From Oscillospiraceae bacterium (GTDB taxonomy: Bacteria > Bacillota > Clostridia > Oscillospirales > Acutalibacteraceae): a stretch of DNA of 64,000 nt. Location of the stretch: positions 248,001 to 312,000 of the forward strand of contig CAJTCS010000002.1 of assembly GCA_910574995.1 (NCBI GenBank). The letters run 5' to 3'. Below are positions 33,794 through 45,499 of this stretch, in pieces. Position 1 is the stretch's first letter. Each line of letters opens with the position of its first letter. The position numbers and the translations under genes were made by a program. The notes under the pieces are model-generated. The model was not told the DNA's origin. It saw only the letters and a list, made by a program, of their open reading frames with translations, and ran no database searches.

Positions 33794-34996
33794 CTAGTCC
33801 AAAATGCCGTGCATGGCATTCAGCCCCATGGGCGCGGTGCGGGTATACCTGGTTTCCATGGGGATATATGCCTCCGCCTCACAGGATTTGCTGAAGCTGG
33901 TCATGATTTCCAGCACATGGCGCTGCTGCTGGTAATCGGCCCGATGGCCCCGGCCGGTGCGCAATGCCTTGCACATATCCGCCAGCCCTAAGCCACGGCT
34001 GTTCTCCGGGTAGTCGTACAACAGGGGCATCTCTTTCCAGCCCCGGTAGAAATCCGGCACGCCATGGCGGGCCAGGCCTGGGTCGGTTTGAGGGGCGGCG
34101 GCAAAGTCTTCCGGCCGCAGCAGCAGCACCGGCCCGCCAAAGGTATTGGGATCCGGTACCATCAGGCTGCCCCTGGTACCGTACACCTCAAACCGGGCCT
34201 GGGCGGTGTAGTGTACGTCAAAGGTGGTGAACACCTGGGCAATGGCCCCGCTGGAAAACGCAATGTTGCCGGAAAGCCAGGTGTCCACATCTACATGGAT
34301 AGTCTCGCCTTGGTGGGGCTGGGAAGTGATAAGCCGTTGGGGGAATGTTTTCTTTGTCATGCCCATAACGCCCTTGGCCTCGCCCAGCAGCTGCACCAGG
34401 GCCGTTATATAATAGGGCCCCATGTCCAGCATAGGCCCGCCGCCCCGCTTGTAATAGAATTCTGGGTCTGGGTGCCAGGTCTCGTGGCCATGGCAGACCA
34501 TAGCGCAGGAGGCCCCCACCACGTCGCCGATCATGCCGCTGTCAATGAGGTACCGGGCTGTCTGGATACCTGCGCCCATAAAGGTATCCGGCGCGCCGCC
34601 GATTTGCAGGCCCTTTTCCTCCGCCAGGGCGATAAGGGCCCGGGCCTCGTCCATGTCTACCCCCAAGGGCTTTTCCGAATACACATGCTTGCCATGCAGG
34701 AGGGCCTGCTTGGTGACCTCGAAATGCTCATAGGGGCGGGTCAGGTTGAGGATGACCTCCACCTCTGGGTCGTCAAAAGCCTCGTACATATCTTTATAGA
34801 TTTTGGGCTGGGGGACAGCCGCCCCCTGTTCGATGGCCTCCCGCACATAGGCCGCGGCCTTTTCAGCCCTTTCTGGGATCAAATCGCACACGCCGACAAG
34901 CGCAACTTCCCGGAATGTATGCGTGATGTTCTGCAGGTAGATACCGCTGATAGCACCCACGCCGACCATGGCAACCTTTACCGGCTTCTTTTCCAA
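33794..34996 (-). CDS. Gfo/Idh/MocA-family oxidoreductase (first copy)
   Basis: The 400-residue protein opens with the Rossmann segment VKVAMVGVGAISGIY and has the conserved EKPLGVDMDEAR lysine loop (near residue 110), then the alpha/beta substrate domain with GPMLDMGPYYITALVQLLG. It oxidises or reduces a sugar or inositol ring with NAD(P). The substrate cannot be told. It is preceded by a promoter at 35054-35082 and heads the cluster down to the AraC gene. Confidence 0.9.
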   Translation of the reverse strand: MEKKPVKVAMVGVGAISGIYLQNITHTFREVALVGVCDLIPERAEKAAAYVREAIEQGAAVPQPKIYKDMYEAFDDPEVEVILNLTRPYEHFEVTKQALLHGKHVYSEKPLGVDMDEARALIALAEEKGLQIGGAPDTFMGAGIQTARYLIDSGMIGDVVGASCAMVCHGHETWHPDPEFYYKRGGGPMLDMGPYYITALVQLLGEAKGVMGMTKKTFPQRLITSQPHQGETIHVDVDTWLSGNIAFSSGAIAQVFTTFDVHYTAQARFEVYGTRGSLMVPDPNTFGGPVLLLRPEDFAAAPQTDPGLARHGVPDFYRGWKEMPLLYDYPENSRGLGLADMCKALRTGRGHRADYQQQRHVLEIMTSFSKSCEAEAYIPMETRYTRTAPMGLNAMHGILD

Positions 34997-35053
34997 ATGG
35001 AACCACCCTTTCGTCTCCTGTTATATGTGGCTGCCCGCCACTTTCCTATGTCA

Positions 35054-35082
35054 ATTATAGCCTCCTTTACCGGAAATTTCCA
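35054..35082 (-). promoter_or_regulatory. Sigma-A type promoter for the first Gfo/Idh gene
   Basis: Minus strand TGGAAA (35082-35077) and TATAAT (35059-35054) at 17 bases; the -10 is perfect and the -35 weak. It diverges from the TlpA promoter. Confidence 0.5.
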
Positions 35083-35184
35083 GCCAAAAACGGAGATAAT
35101 TATGCCATTTTCTGCTGGTTTTGGAAAAAACGGCCTGCACGGCCAGAGTAAACGAAGGATACGGAAAACGAAAGAAAACTGTAA

Positions 35185-35214
35185 GAGACAATTGGGCCAG
35201 CCTTATGGTATTAT
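35185..35214 (+). promoter_or_regulatory. Possible promoter for the TlpA/CD1871A/4Fe-4S unit
   Basis: GAGACA (35185-35190) and TATTAT (35209-35214) at 18 bases. The leader to the ATG at 35266 is about 45 bases. Confidence 0.4.
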
Positions 35215-35265
35215 AGATGTAAGAAACAAAGGCACAAAACATGTAGAAAGAAGGTTGTGGATCGT

Positions 35266-35829
35266 ATGTATGCTGTAAAATGGGGAGCCCTCTTGCTGGC
35301 TATCGGCCTCGTCTTTTGCGCGCTTTCCGGATGTGAGGACAAGAGCGGGCCTGTGGAAAATATCACGGGCAGCCTCGCCTCCTTTACCGCCCAGACACTG
35401 GACGGGGACACGTTCACCCAGGAGGACATCCTGTCTAAGGACGTAACCGTCATCAACTTTTGGGGCACCTTCTGCTCTCCTTGCATTGCTGAGATGCCCG
35501 CCCTGGCGGCCTATGCCAAAGCCTTGCCAGAAAATGTACAGTTGATCACCGTGTGCACCGACGGCGCCGGAGACCCGGCAGGCGCAAAGGAGATACTGGA
35601 CAAGGCGGGCTTTGCGGGCGTGACCCTTATTTCCGGGGATGGGGACATAGCAAGCCTGGTAGGAGCTGTGGAATTTCTGCCTACTACCGTCCTGGTAGAC
35701 AGCCAGGGGCAGGTGACCGGCCCCCTGGCGCATGTTGACCCAGCGTCCCTCGCAGAGGGGTATACGAAAGCTGTAAACGAAGTGTTGCGGGCAGGTGGGA
35801 AAGATGAAATCGCGGTCGATGTGGGGTAA
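35266..35829 (+). CDS. TlpA/ResA-type thioredoxin-fold lipoprotein
   Basis: From ATG 35266 (AGAAAGAAGG 11 bases upstream) the protein has 187 residues. A hydrophobic signal ends in the lipobox LSGC (Cys23), so it is anchored outside the membrane. The thioredoxin domain carries CSPC (Cys70, Cys73) in NFWGTFCSPCIAEMP, as in extracytoplasmic ResA/TlpA proteins that reduce disulfides. The stop overlaps the CD1871A start by 26 bases. With a membrane iron-sulfur protein next to it, it likely receives or passes electrons across the membrane. Confidence 0.88.
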   Translation: MYAVKWGALLLAIGLVFCALSGCEDKSGPVENITGSLASFTAQTLDGDTFTQEDILSKDVTVINFWGTFCSPCIAEMPALAAYAKALPENVQLITVCTDGAGDPAGAKEILDKAGFAGVTLISGDGDIASLVGAVEFLPTTVLVDSQGQVTGPLAHVDPASLAEGYTKAVNEVLRAGGKDEIAVDVG

Positions 35830-35956
35830 AGTTGCGCGCATAGGCATGCTGGCCGCTGCCCTACTGTCCATCGGGGCCGGCGTCGCCGCCGGGCAGCACC
35901 GGGACGTATTACAGAAGGCGGTGATGGTATGCCTGGAATGCATCGGCATAGGCTGA
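35804..35956 (+). CDS. CD1871A-type small CXXC membrane protein
   Basis: This 50-residue frame runs between the TlpA gene (overlap 26 bases) and the 4Fe-4S gene (overlap up to 28 bases). It has a basic start MKSRSMWGKVARIGM, one hydrophobic span (about residues 15-31) and the C-terminal CLECIGIG (CXXC at residues 43-46). That tail is characteristic of the small CD1871A family of Clostridia. The AGGTGGGAAAG site before the ATG supports translation. The cysteine pair could shuttle electrons between the two neighbours. Confidence 0.72.
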   Translation: MKSRSMWGKVARIGMLAAALLSIGAGVAAGQHRDVLQKAVMVCLECIGIG

Positions 35957-36840
35957 AAAGGGGGGCGCGGTCCTCCTTCCAGCGGGTGGTACAGCTTTGT
36001 GCCTGTGCCCTGTTCAACGGCTACGCCCTGGGCTTCCAGAAAGGGAAGATTTTTAAGGGCCCCACAAAAGCGGCCTGTGTGCCTGTGCTCAACTGTTACT
36101 CCTGCCCCGGGGCTTTGGGGGCCTGCCCCATTGGCTCTTTGCAGGGGGCCTTGGGCGGTGGGAAGCACGGCTTCCCGTTTTATGTGCTGGGGACGCTGGC
36201 GCTGTTCGGCATCCTGCTGGGGCGGGCCGTGTGCGGCTTGCTGTGCCCCTTTGGCTTGGTACAAGACCTGCTGCATAAGATACCCGTGCCTAAGTTTAAG
36301 GTACCGGGTAAAATCGACCGGTTGGCCCGGTATATAAAATATGGGGTTTTGCTGGTGCTGGTGGTCCTGCTTCCGGCCTTTGCCCTCACAGAGGCGGGCG
36401 CTTACCAGCCCTGGTTCTGCAAATACCTGTGCCCCGCGGGCACCTTAGGGGGCGGCATCCCCTTGCTGCTGTCAAACCCTGCCCTGCGCCAAGCGGCAGG
36501 GGCCCTATTCAGCTGGAAACTGCTGGTACTAGTCTTGATTCTAGCCGCCGCCTGTACTGTCCACCGTCCTTTTTGTAAGTACCTATGCCCTTTAGGCGCC
36601 TTTTATGCCCTGTTCAACCGTTTCAGTTTTTACCAGCTGCAACTGGACCGCTCGAAATGCACCGGCTGCAAGCAGTGTGAACGCGCCTGCCCCATGGGTG
36701 TGGAAATTACCCAGGAGCTAAACGGCCCGGAATGTATACGATGTGGCAAATGCAAAGCCGCCTGCCCAAGCAAGGCCATCTCCTCTAACCTTGCCCCCAG
36801 CAAAACCCGGGACAGCCTAGGGCATCCTGAGAAAAAATAG
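35929..36840 (+). CDS. 4Fe-4S membrane protein (NapH/CcoG-like)
   Basis: This 303-residue membrane protein has four to five hydrophobic spans and four cysteine-rich segments in the first two thirds (CYSCPGALGACP, CGLLCP, CKYLCP twice). Near the end are two ferredoxin-type sites: Cys244/247/250/254 and Cys269/272/275/279 in CTGCKQCERACP and CIRCGKCKAACP. This is the pattern of NapH and CcoG relatives that carry electrons at the membrane. The start ATG 35929 lies inside the CD1871A gene; ATG 35938 is also possible. Confidence 0.88.
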   Translation: MPGMHRHRLKRGARSSFQRVVQLCACALFNGYALGFQKGKIFKGPTKAACVPVLNCYSCPGALGACPIGSLQGALGGGKHGFPFYVLGTLALFGILLGRAVCGLLCPFGLVQDLLHKIPVPKFKVPGKIDRLARYIKYGVLLVLVVLLPAFALTEAGAYQPWFCKYLCPAGTLGGGIPLLLSNPALRQAAGALFSWKLLVLVLILAAACTVHRPFCKYLCPLGAFYALFNRFSFYQLQLDRSKCTGCKQCERACPMGVEITQELNGPECIRCGKCKAACPSKAISSNLAPSKTRDSLGHPEKK

Positions 36841-36855
36841 AGGTATCCCACTCCA

Positions 36856-36893
36856 AAGCAAAAGGCCCCCGCTGCAGCGGGGGCCTTTTGCTT
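36856..36893. terminator. Bidirectional Rho-independent terminator
   Basis: A perfect palindrome: AAGCAAAAGGCCCCCGC (36856-36872), loop TGCA, and its complement (36877-36893). It ends the 4Fe-4S gene from the left and the Gfo/Idh gene from the right. Confidence 0.85.
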
Positions 36894-36907
36894 AATTAGG
36901 TATAAGG

Positions 36908-38011
36908 TCAAATTTCGTCTACGTGGATCTCTACTTCGTGGCCGCATTCGCAAGAACGGATGATGCCATCGATAATGGCCTGGTTATAAATGATTTGGCT
37001 GGTGGGGATGGGTGCGGAACCGCCCTCTTTCACCGCGTCTACAAAGGAACGGCACTTCAGGTAGAAGCAATCCGTCTTGTCCCCCTTTGGCGCAGGCAGG
37101 GGGATGGGCGTGTGCGTGGGAGCGCCAAATTCGTCATGGAACAGCGTCACATTGCCACAGCTGCCGTCCCATGCGCCGCCCCATAGGGACTCCGGGTTGG
37201 CGGGCTCTACCTTCAGGCCCGCGTCTGTACCCAGGAAAATGGTGCTGCCGGTGGTGTCCATATGCATGGCCCAGGACATGCGGAAGTCTAGGGTAATGCC
37301 TCCCTCCAAACGGATAAACGCCCCGCAGAAATCATCCACTGAGAAACGAGCCGCATCCTCGGGCGGGGTATATTTGGGATTCTTGCCGAAATAATCGAAG
37401 CTGACAGCAGACACGGTTAGGGGCTTAGGATAACCCAAGGCATTCAAGACCATATCCAACGAATAACAGCCGATGTCTGCCAAGGCCCCCACGCCGGCGT
37501 AACGCTTCTCAATGAAGGTACGGCCAGGGATGCCCCGGCGGCGGCCGCCGCCAGTTTGTATGTAATAGACCTGGCCCAGCTTCCCACTCTGGACGACCTC
37601 TTTGATTTTCTGCATACGCTCGTCATACCGGGGCTGGAAGCCGATAGTGACAATCTTCCCGGTCTCCTTCTCCACCCGGCGGATTGCCTGGGCGTCCTCC
37701 AGGGTAACGGTCATAGGTTTCTCCAGCAGCACATGGCACCCCGCCTTCAGGGCGGCAATGGCACACTCTGCATGGGTAGAATTGTATGTGCATACGCTGA
37801 CCGCGTCGGGCTTCACTGTGTCCAGCATTTCCTGGGCGCTTTCAAAGGCCTGGGCTTCTGGAAGCTCCCAACGGTCCAAGGCCTCCCTGGCCTTACCGGG
37901 GATGATGTCCGCCCCAGCCACAATCTCTACGTCCTCCATTTTCTTGTAAGACCGGACGTGGGAATTGGAAATGCCGCCTGTGCCAATGATGGCGATCCGA
38001 AGTTTATCCAT
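36908..38011 (-). CDS. Gfo/Idh/MocA-family oxidoreductase (second copy)
   Basis: From ATG 38011 (AAAGGAG upstream) the protein has 367 residues. The N-terminal Rossmann motif is LRIAIIGTGGISNSHV and the lysine loop is LLEKPMTVTLEDAQAI; the substrate domain has GVGALADIGCYSLDMVL. It uses NAD(P) on a sugar-like compound. It shares little with the first copy beyond family motifs, so it was not a recent duplication. It is the last gene of the run that starts at uvrB, 154 bases after the PHP gene. Confidence 0.9.
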   Translation of the reverse strand: MDKLRIAIIGTGGISNSHVRSYKKMEDVEIVAGADIIPGKAREALDRWELPEAQAFESAQEMLDTVKPDAVSVCTYNSTHAECAIAALKAGCHVLLEKPMTVTLEDAQAIRRVEKETGKIVTIGFQPRYDERMQKIKEVVQSGKLGQVYYIQTGGGRRRGIPGRTFIEKRYAGVGALADIGCYSLDMVLNALGYPKPLTVSAVSFDYFGKNPKYTPPEDAARFSVDDFCGAFIRLEGGITLDFRMSWAMHMDTTGSTIFLGTDAGLKVEPANPESLWGGAWDGSCGNVTLFHDEFGAPTHTPIPLPAPKGDKTDCFYLKCRSFVDAVKEGGSAPIPTSQIIYNQAIIDGIIRSCECGHEVEIHVDEI

Positions 38012-38165
38012 AGTACGTTTGCTCCTTTGCGTGCTGCGTACAGCACTGCCTTTCTGATTTTTGGCGGGGGCCTGTGCCCCCATTGCAACGTATTATAGCA
38101 GTACCCCGTCAGGAAGTCCAGACTTATTTTGCATTTTTTGTGAAAACTTTTACCGTCCTTGCCCT

Positions 38166-39137
38166 CTACAGCCGATCCACAAAAAAAGCGTTGGTGCCCG
38201 CGTACAGGCCATGGCTGTCCCGCACCTCAACCCGGAACCACCCCTCCTGCCCGGTCAGAGAAAAGCGGGCCTCTGTAAGGGCATCGCCGGGATTTGAAAG
38301 CTGTTTATAGCAATCGCGGCCCTTTTGTATCACGAAGATCTTCTCCACCGGCGACGTTTGAACTACCAGTTCCCCGCCCTCTATGCGCACCCCTTTCAGC
38401 TGGGGCCCCATGGACCAGTAAAACTGCCCGGCTATCAAGGCGTCGATGACGTTTTGATAGGCAAGCTTTCCCGCCGCTATCTGTACAAAGCCCCCAAAGG
38501 AATCGTTCAGGGGGTCTCCGAAAGGCACGCGGTCGTGGTTGTCGTCGGTAGCCAAAGCAAAAATCCGTTGGCCCGAACGGAGCATTTCGTCGTAGGCCTG
38601 GGGGTGGAAGCCGTATAGGCCGTCATGCTCGCAGCCGTGGTTATAGATCTCCATGGCAAATAGGCCCCGCAGGCCCGCATAATCATTATAATTCTGCAAG
38701 GACCAATAAGGGTGGTTATAGCACACTAGGAAACCCAGTTCACGCATCTTGGCAATGTATTCGTTCAAAGACGCCATATCCCCATACAACCGGGGCGGAC
38801 GGGTGCTTTTGGCTTTTTCCCCCTGATTCTGGGTGGGGTCTGTGTCAAACAGGTTTAAATGGTAGGTCTTTTGGTCAGGCCAGCAGCCAGGGCCTGTTTC
38901 AAAGTCGGTCAATTCCGTCTCATAAGCGGCCAGGGCCAGGAAGCTTTCGTCGTCCAGCTCCCTGTGCCAGCGATACTGGTCGTGATCGGTAAAAGCCACG
39001 ATGGAATACCCCTGGGCCTTGTATGCCTCTTTCACCCCTTCCGGCGTCAGTTCCCCGTCGGAAATGGTGGTATGGCAGTGCAGATTGGCCTTGAAATAGC
39101 CGGAGTCCGGCAGCAGAATTTTATCATCCAGTTTCAT
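38166..39137 (-). CDS. PHP-domain metal-dependent phosphoesterase
   Basis: This is a 323-residue polymerase-and-histidinol-phosphatase fold. The first metal site is NLHCHTTISDGEL (near residue 17), then VAFTDHDQYRW, YNHPYW and ATDDNHDR, matching PHP motifs I-IV. Such enzymes hydrolyse phosphoesters, including 5' nucleotides and sugar phosphates. It starts at ATG 39137 (GAGGGA upstream), 50 bases after uvrA. Location between uvrA and an oxidoreductase gives no firm clue to the substrate. Confidence 0.85.
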   Translation of the reverse strand: MKLDDKILLPDSGYFKANLHCHTTISDGELTPEGVKEAYKAQGYSIVAFTDHDQYRWHRELDDESFLALAAYETELTDFETGPGCWPDQKTYHLNLFDTDPTQNQGEKAKSTRPPRLYGDMASLNEYIAKMRELGFLVCYNHPYWSLQNYNDYAGLRGLFAMEIYNHGCEHDGLYGFHPQAYDEMLRSGQRIFALATDDNHDRVPFGDPLNDSFGGFVQIAAGKLAYQNVIDALIAGQFYWSMGPQLKGVRIEGGELVVQTSPVEKIFVIQKGRDCYKQLSNPGDALTEARFSLTGQEGWFRVEVRDSHGLYAGTNAFFVDRL

Positions 39138-39187
39138 TGTCCGTCCCTCTTTCCTCAATCTCGATTGGGCGTACGCTTGTTTCAAAA

Positions 39188-42013
<2,826 letters not shown>

Positions 42014-42034
42014 GCCTGCTCCCCTTCCTTTTTC

Positions 42035-42484
42035 CTAAAAGTTTCCATGCGTTGACGATATTATCTTTTCCATCTGGATGTAAAGCCCCTCTTGAAAAAC
42101 AACCCGGAACCCAATGGAACCATATAGGGAAACGGCCGGCTTTAAAGTGGCCCTTGTGTCTAGAAACAACGTATGGCAACCTTGCCTTTGGGCATAGCGT
42201 TCTACCGCCAGCAGCAGTTTCTTGGATATTCCCCGCCCCCTGTGCCCTTCCCTTATGAACAGCCGTTTTACCTCCCCTACCCCATCCGCCTTTTTCCGGT
42301 ATGCCACGCATCCTACAGGAAAACCGCCCTGGTATGCGGCCCATACAGCCTCTATGCCTTCACCCAAGCTGTACCGTGCGTAGCAACGCCTGTCCTCCCC
42401 TAAAAATTCCAACATAAAATCGTCATACTGGGAAAAAAGCGCCAAAACATCTGTATCCGTTATTCCCTTCGGTACAATATACAT
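42035..42484 (-). CDS. GNAT-family N-acetyltransferase between uvrB and uvrA
   Basis: This 149-residue protein has the acetyl-CoA loop [15 protein letters not shown] and a C-terminal strand with [11 protein letters not shown], a standard GNAT fold. Its substrate is unknown. It is set between uvrB and uvrA with gaps of 17 and 21 bases, so it follows SOS control if the operon does. It may act in stress or antibiotic modification; nothing in the sequence decides. Confidence 0.83.
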   Translation of the reverse strand: MYIVPKGITDTDVLALFSQYDDFMLEFLGEDRRCYARYSLGEGIEAVWAAYQGGFPVGCVAYRKKADGVGEVKRLFIREGHRGRGISKKLLLAVERYAQRQGCHTLFLDTRATLKPAVSLYGSIGFRVVFQEGLYIQMEKIISSTHGNF

Positions 42485-42501
42485 ACATTTTCCCTATCCG
42501 G

Positions 42502-44505
42502 CTATCTACCTTTCTGTTTCCTTGGCAGCGGCGCATGCCCTACGCCCTGGCCTTCCAGCTCCTTTATCTTGTCCCGCAGGTACGCCGCGTGCTCAAATTC
42601 CAGCAGCTTTGCAGCCGCTTTCATCTCCTTGGTGTACTGCTCAATCAGCTGCTGGCGCTCGGCGGGGGTGTAACGCTTCTTCTTCTTTTTGCCGTCGTCC
42701 TTGTGGCTGGAAATCTCTAAAATCTCCGCCACGCTCTTCGTGATGGTCTGGGGCGTAATGCCATGCTCTTGGTTATACCGCTCTTGGATGGCCCGGCGGC
42801 GCTCTGTCTCCGTAATAGCGTACTCCATAGAAGGCGTCACCTCGTCGGCATACATGATGACCTGGCCCCCGGCATTCCGGGCGGCACGGCCGATGGTCTG
42901 GATCATGCTGCGGCCGCTACGCAGGAAGCCCTCTTTGTCTGCGTCTAATATGGCGACCAAAGAGACTTCCGGGATGTCCAAACCCTCCCGCAACAGGTTG
43001 ATGCCCACCAGCACATCGAATTCCCCCAGGCGTAGGTCGCGGATGATCTCCATACGTTCTACCGTATCGATATCGTGGTGCATATACCGTACCTTGATAC
43101 CGTAGCCCTCCAGGTAACCGGTCAGATCCTCGGCCATTTTTTTGGTAAGGGTTGTGACCAGCACCCTCTCGCCCTTTTCCGTGCGCAGGTTAATCTCGCC
43201 AATCAGGTCGTCGATCTGCCCGTCTGTAGGTTTCACGGTAATAAGCGGATCTAAAAGGCCGGTGGGGCGTATCACCTGCTCCACCACCTGGGCAGATTTT
43301 TCCAGTTCCAGGTCACCGGGTGTGGCGCTGACGAAAACCGCCTGGTTGATGTGGCTGTAAAACTCGTCAAAGTTCAAAGGGCGGTTGTCATAAGCCGAGG
43401 GCAGCCGGAAGCCATATTCTACCAGCTGCTCTTTCCGGGCATGGTCCCCGGCGAACATGCCCCGTACCTGGGGCAGCGTCACATGGGATTCGTCCACGAA
43501 CAGCAGGAAATCGTCGGGGAAATAATCCAGCAGGGTAAAAGGCGCGCTGCCCGACTCCCGGCCGGAAAGGACACGGGAATAGTTCTCGATCCCCTTACAA
43601 AAGCCGATCTCCATGAGCATCTCCATGTCATAACGGGTGCGCTGCTCGATTCGCTGGGCCTCTATCAGCTTGCCCTGTTCCTTAAACAAAGCAGCTTGCG
43701 CCTCCATCTCCTGATGGATGTTCTGGATAGCCGCTTCCATCTTTTCCCGTGGCACGATATAATGGGAGGCCGGATAGATGGCGATGTGGCCCAGCTCGGC
43801 AGTCACGTCGCCGGTAAGGGGGGTGAATTCCCGGATGCGCTCGATCTCGTCGCCGAAAAATTCTACCCGCACCGCCTTGTCGCTGGACTCTGCTGGGAAA
43901 ATCTCCACCACATCCCCCCGGACGCGGAACTTGTTGCGGATGAAATTCACGTCGTTGCGCTCGTATTGCAGCTCCACCAGCTTCCTCAACAAGTCATCCC
44001 GGCTTTTCTCCATGCCTGGGCGCAAGGAAATGACCATGGTGCGGTAGTCGATAGGATCGCCCAGGCTGTAGATGCAGGATACTGACGCCACGATGATCAC
44101 GTCCCGGCGCTCGGAGAGGGCGCAAGTGGCGCTGTGACGCAGCTTGTCGATCTCGTCGTTGATGGCGGAATCCTTTTCTATATAGGTATCCGTCTGGGCG
44201 ATGTACGCCTCAGGCTGATAATAATCGTAATAGGACACAAAATACTCCACGGCGTTTTCTGGGAAAAACTCCCGGAACTCCGAACACAGCTGGGCGGCTA
44301 GGGTTTTGTTGTGGGCCAGCACCAAAGTAGGGCGGTTCACCCGGGCGATCACGTTTGCCATAGTAAACGTCTTGCCAGAACCCGTCACGCCCAAAAGGGT
44401 CTGTTCCCTGTGTCCCTTATCCAGGCCCTCTACCAACCGCCCGATGGCCTCCGGCTGGTCGCCTGTGGGCTGGAACTTTGATACCAGCTTAAATGCCTGC
44501 TCCAT
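42502..44505 (-). CDS. uvrB: Excinuclease ABC subunit B
   Basis: From ATG 44505 the protein has 667 residues. It begins with the helicase Walker [13 protein letters not shown] and the beta-hairpin region [12 protein letters not shown], includes DESH ([11 protein letters not shown]) as Walker B, and ends with a UVR motif ([17 protein letters not shown]) that binds UvrC. UvrB verifies the lesion and positions UvrC nuclease. The longer frame starting at 44565 lies partly over the promoter and is rejected. A promoter at 44556-44584 and an overlapping SOS-type box precede it. Confidence 0.97.
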   Translation of the reverse strand: MEQAFKLVSKFQPTGDQPEAIGRLVEGLDKGHREQTLLGVTGSGKTFTMANVIARVNRPTLVLAHNKTLAAQLCSEFREFFPENAVEYFVSYYDYYQPEAYIAQTDTYIEKDSAINDEIDKLRHSATCALSERRDVIIVASVSCIYSLGDPIDYRTMVISLRPGMEKSRDDLLRKLVELQYERNDVNFIRNKFRVRGDVVEIFPAESSDKAVRVEFFGDEIERIREFTPLTGDVTAELGHIAIYPASHYIVPREKMEAAIQNIHQEMEAQAALFKEQGKLIEAQRIEQRTRYDMEMLMEIGFCKGIENYSRVLSGRESGSAPFTLLDYFPDDFLLFVDESHVTLPQVRGMFAGDHARKEQLVEYGFRLPSAYDNRPLNFDEFYSHINQAVFVSATPGDLELEKSAQVVEQVIRPTGLLDPLITVKPTDGQIDDLIGEINLRTEKGERVLVTTLTKKMAEDLTGYLEGYGIKVRYMHHDIDTVERMEIIRDLRLGEFDVLVGINLLREGLDIPEVSLVAILDADKEGFLRSGRSMIQTIGRAARNAGGQVIMYADEVTPSMEYAITETERRRAIQERYNQEHGITPQTITKSVAEILEISSHKDDGKKKKKRYTPAERQQLIEQYTKEMKAAAKLLEFEHAAYLRDKIKELEGQGVGHAPLPRKQKGR

Positions 44506-44544
44506 ACGTTTCCCGTCCTTCCCTTGTGGTACCGCCGCAAAAAT

Positions 44545-44558
44545 CGAACAAACGTATT
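44545..44558. promoter_or_regulatory. LexA/DinR-type SOS box on the uvrB promoter
   Basis: CGAACAAACGTATT fits the Gram-positive box CGAACRNRYGTTYG at 12 of 14 positions, with both half-site cores GAAC and GT present. It overlaps the -10 and the start region, a good place for repression. The lexA gene is not in the window. Confidence 0.5.
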
Positions 44559-44584
44559 CTATCATAAGGCCATGGGTTTGTAAA
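44556..44584 (-). promoter_or_regulatory. Sigma-A type promoter for uvrB
   Basis: Minus strand TTTACA (44584-44579) and TAGAAT (44561-44556) at 17 bases. Confidence 0.6.
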
Positions 44585-44631
44585 GAGGGTAGGAAAAAAT
44601 CGGCGCTGTTTTTTTGGCAAAGGCAGAATCG

Positions 44632-44672
44632 CGCAGAAAGAAAGGCGGCTATCCGCCGCCTTTCTTTCTGCG
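44632..44672 (-). terminator. 17-bp hairpin after the P-loop gene
   Basis: CGCAGAAAGAAAGGCGG (44632-44648) and its exact complement (44656-44672) with a 7-base loop. The stop of the P-loop gene is 21 bases away. A T-rich stretch follows after about 18 bases on the minus strand rather than immediately. Confidence 0.6.
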
Positions 44673-44693
44673 TTCCTGGGCACGCCCCATTTT

Positions 44694-45107
44694 TTATTTC
44701 AAAACATACTCCTGTACAGATGCCGGGATCTCTTCCTCACCGGCAGAAACAGACAGAACAAAATTTGTATCCGCAGCAGCACTCAGCTTTTTCAACTCTG
44801 CCGCTAACGCCTCGGTAACAGAAGCGTCTGTGCCAGTAATCTTCAGGGTTGAATCCACAAAGACATCCGTAACGTCATAGTTGCCCGCGCAAATGCCGCT
44901 GATAAAGCCCAACAGCGCGTCAGCCCCCTTCACATCATAAGCGTCCGAGTCTACCAGGCGTACAGAGTACGGCAGGTTATAGGTAAGCTTCTGCCCTTTT
45001 TCAATAAGCACCACATTGCCGTTGGATTTCTCCACCGCCGCCTTTGCCAGTTCTATCAGCTTCTTGGTCTTGCCAGATCCTTTTTTGCCAATCAAAAGAG
45101 TGACCAT
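44694..45107 (-). CDS. Small P-loop protein of unknown function
   Basis: From ATG 45107 (AGGAGAG 9 bases upstream) the protein has 137 residues. It opens with a Walker A motif [11 protein letters not shown] (Gly7-Thr14) and carries a possible Walker B strand VTDVFVDST near residue 84. The rest is an alpha/beta segment rich in Ala, Ser and Thr, with no kinase, GTPase or helicase motifs I can name. It is the last gene after pgi and a 95-residue unknown, with a 92-base gap. It may be a nucleotide-binding regulator. Confidence 0.75.
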   Translation of the reverse strand: MVTLLIGKKGSGKTKKLIELAKAAVEKSNGNVVLIEKGQKLTYNLPYSVRLVDSDAYDVKGADALLGFISGICAGNYDVTDVFVDSTLKITGTDASVTEALAAELKKLSAAADTNFVLSVSAGEEEIPASVQEYVLK

Positions 45108-45199
45108 ATTATACAACTCTCCTTTATTTTAATTCCGCGCGGGCCCTGCGCCCTGGCCGCGGTAGTTCCCAGTTCCTTATACAGCTGGGCAGCCGCCCG

Positions 45200-45487
45200 T
45201 TACCGCCTTTTCCACAGGACCAGCTTGGCGTCTGCGCCGTTGCAGCCATACTCGTATACGGCCAGCTGGCTTTCGTCTCCAGCAAAGCCATAGCACCGGT
45301 CTGTGCCCAGCTTGTGGGCTTGGGCGCCCCAATAGGTCTTACTGTCATCCAATATCTGGCCGTAGGCGCCGTTTGGCAGCAGGCAACGCAGGTTGATATA
45401 GGAACCTGGCAGTTCTACCAGCGGAGGGATCTCCCCCATATCTGCTATACCCAGATCCATACATTCTTCCCAAAGCTTTTCCCGCAT
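45200..45487 (-). CDS. 95-residue conserved-looking small protein after pgi (unknown)
   Basis: No family is recognised. The protein is soluble and mixed alpha/beta, with a 16-residue helical start (MREKLWEECMDLGIAD) and a compact strand-rich part. There is no signal peptide or metal motif. It begins 12 bases after the stop of pgi, on the same strand. The ATG at 45487 has no strong ribosome site, while a GGGAAG stands before a later ATG at about 45460, so the start is uncertain. Confidence 0.6.
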   Translation of the reverse strand: MREKLWEECMDLGIADMGEIPPLVELPGSYINLRCLLPNGAYGQILDDSKTYWGAQAHKLGTDRCYGFAGDESQLAVYEYGCNGADAKLVLWKRR

Positions 45488-45499
45488 TGAAAGCGCCGT

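Noticed and set aside
34064-35278. 404-codon plus-strand open frame opposite the first Gfo/Idh gene
   Set aside because: The minus-strand gene has clear family motifs and the plus-strand protein has none.
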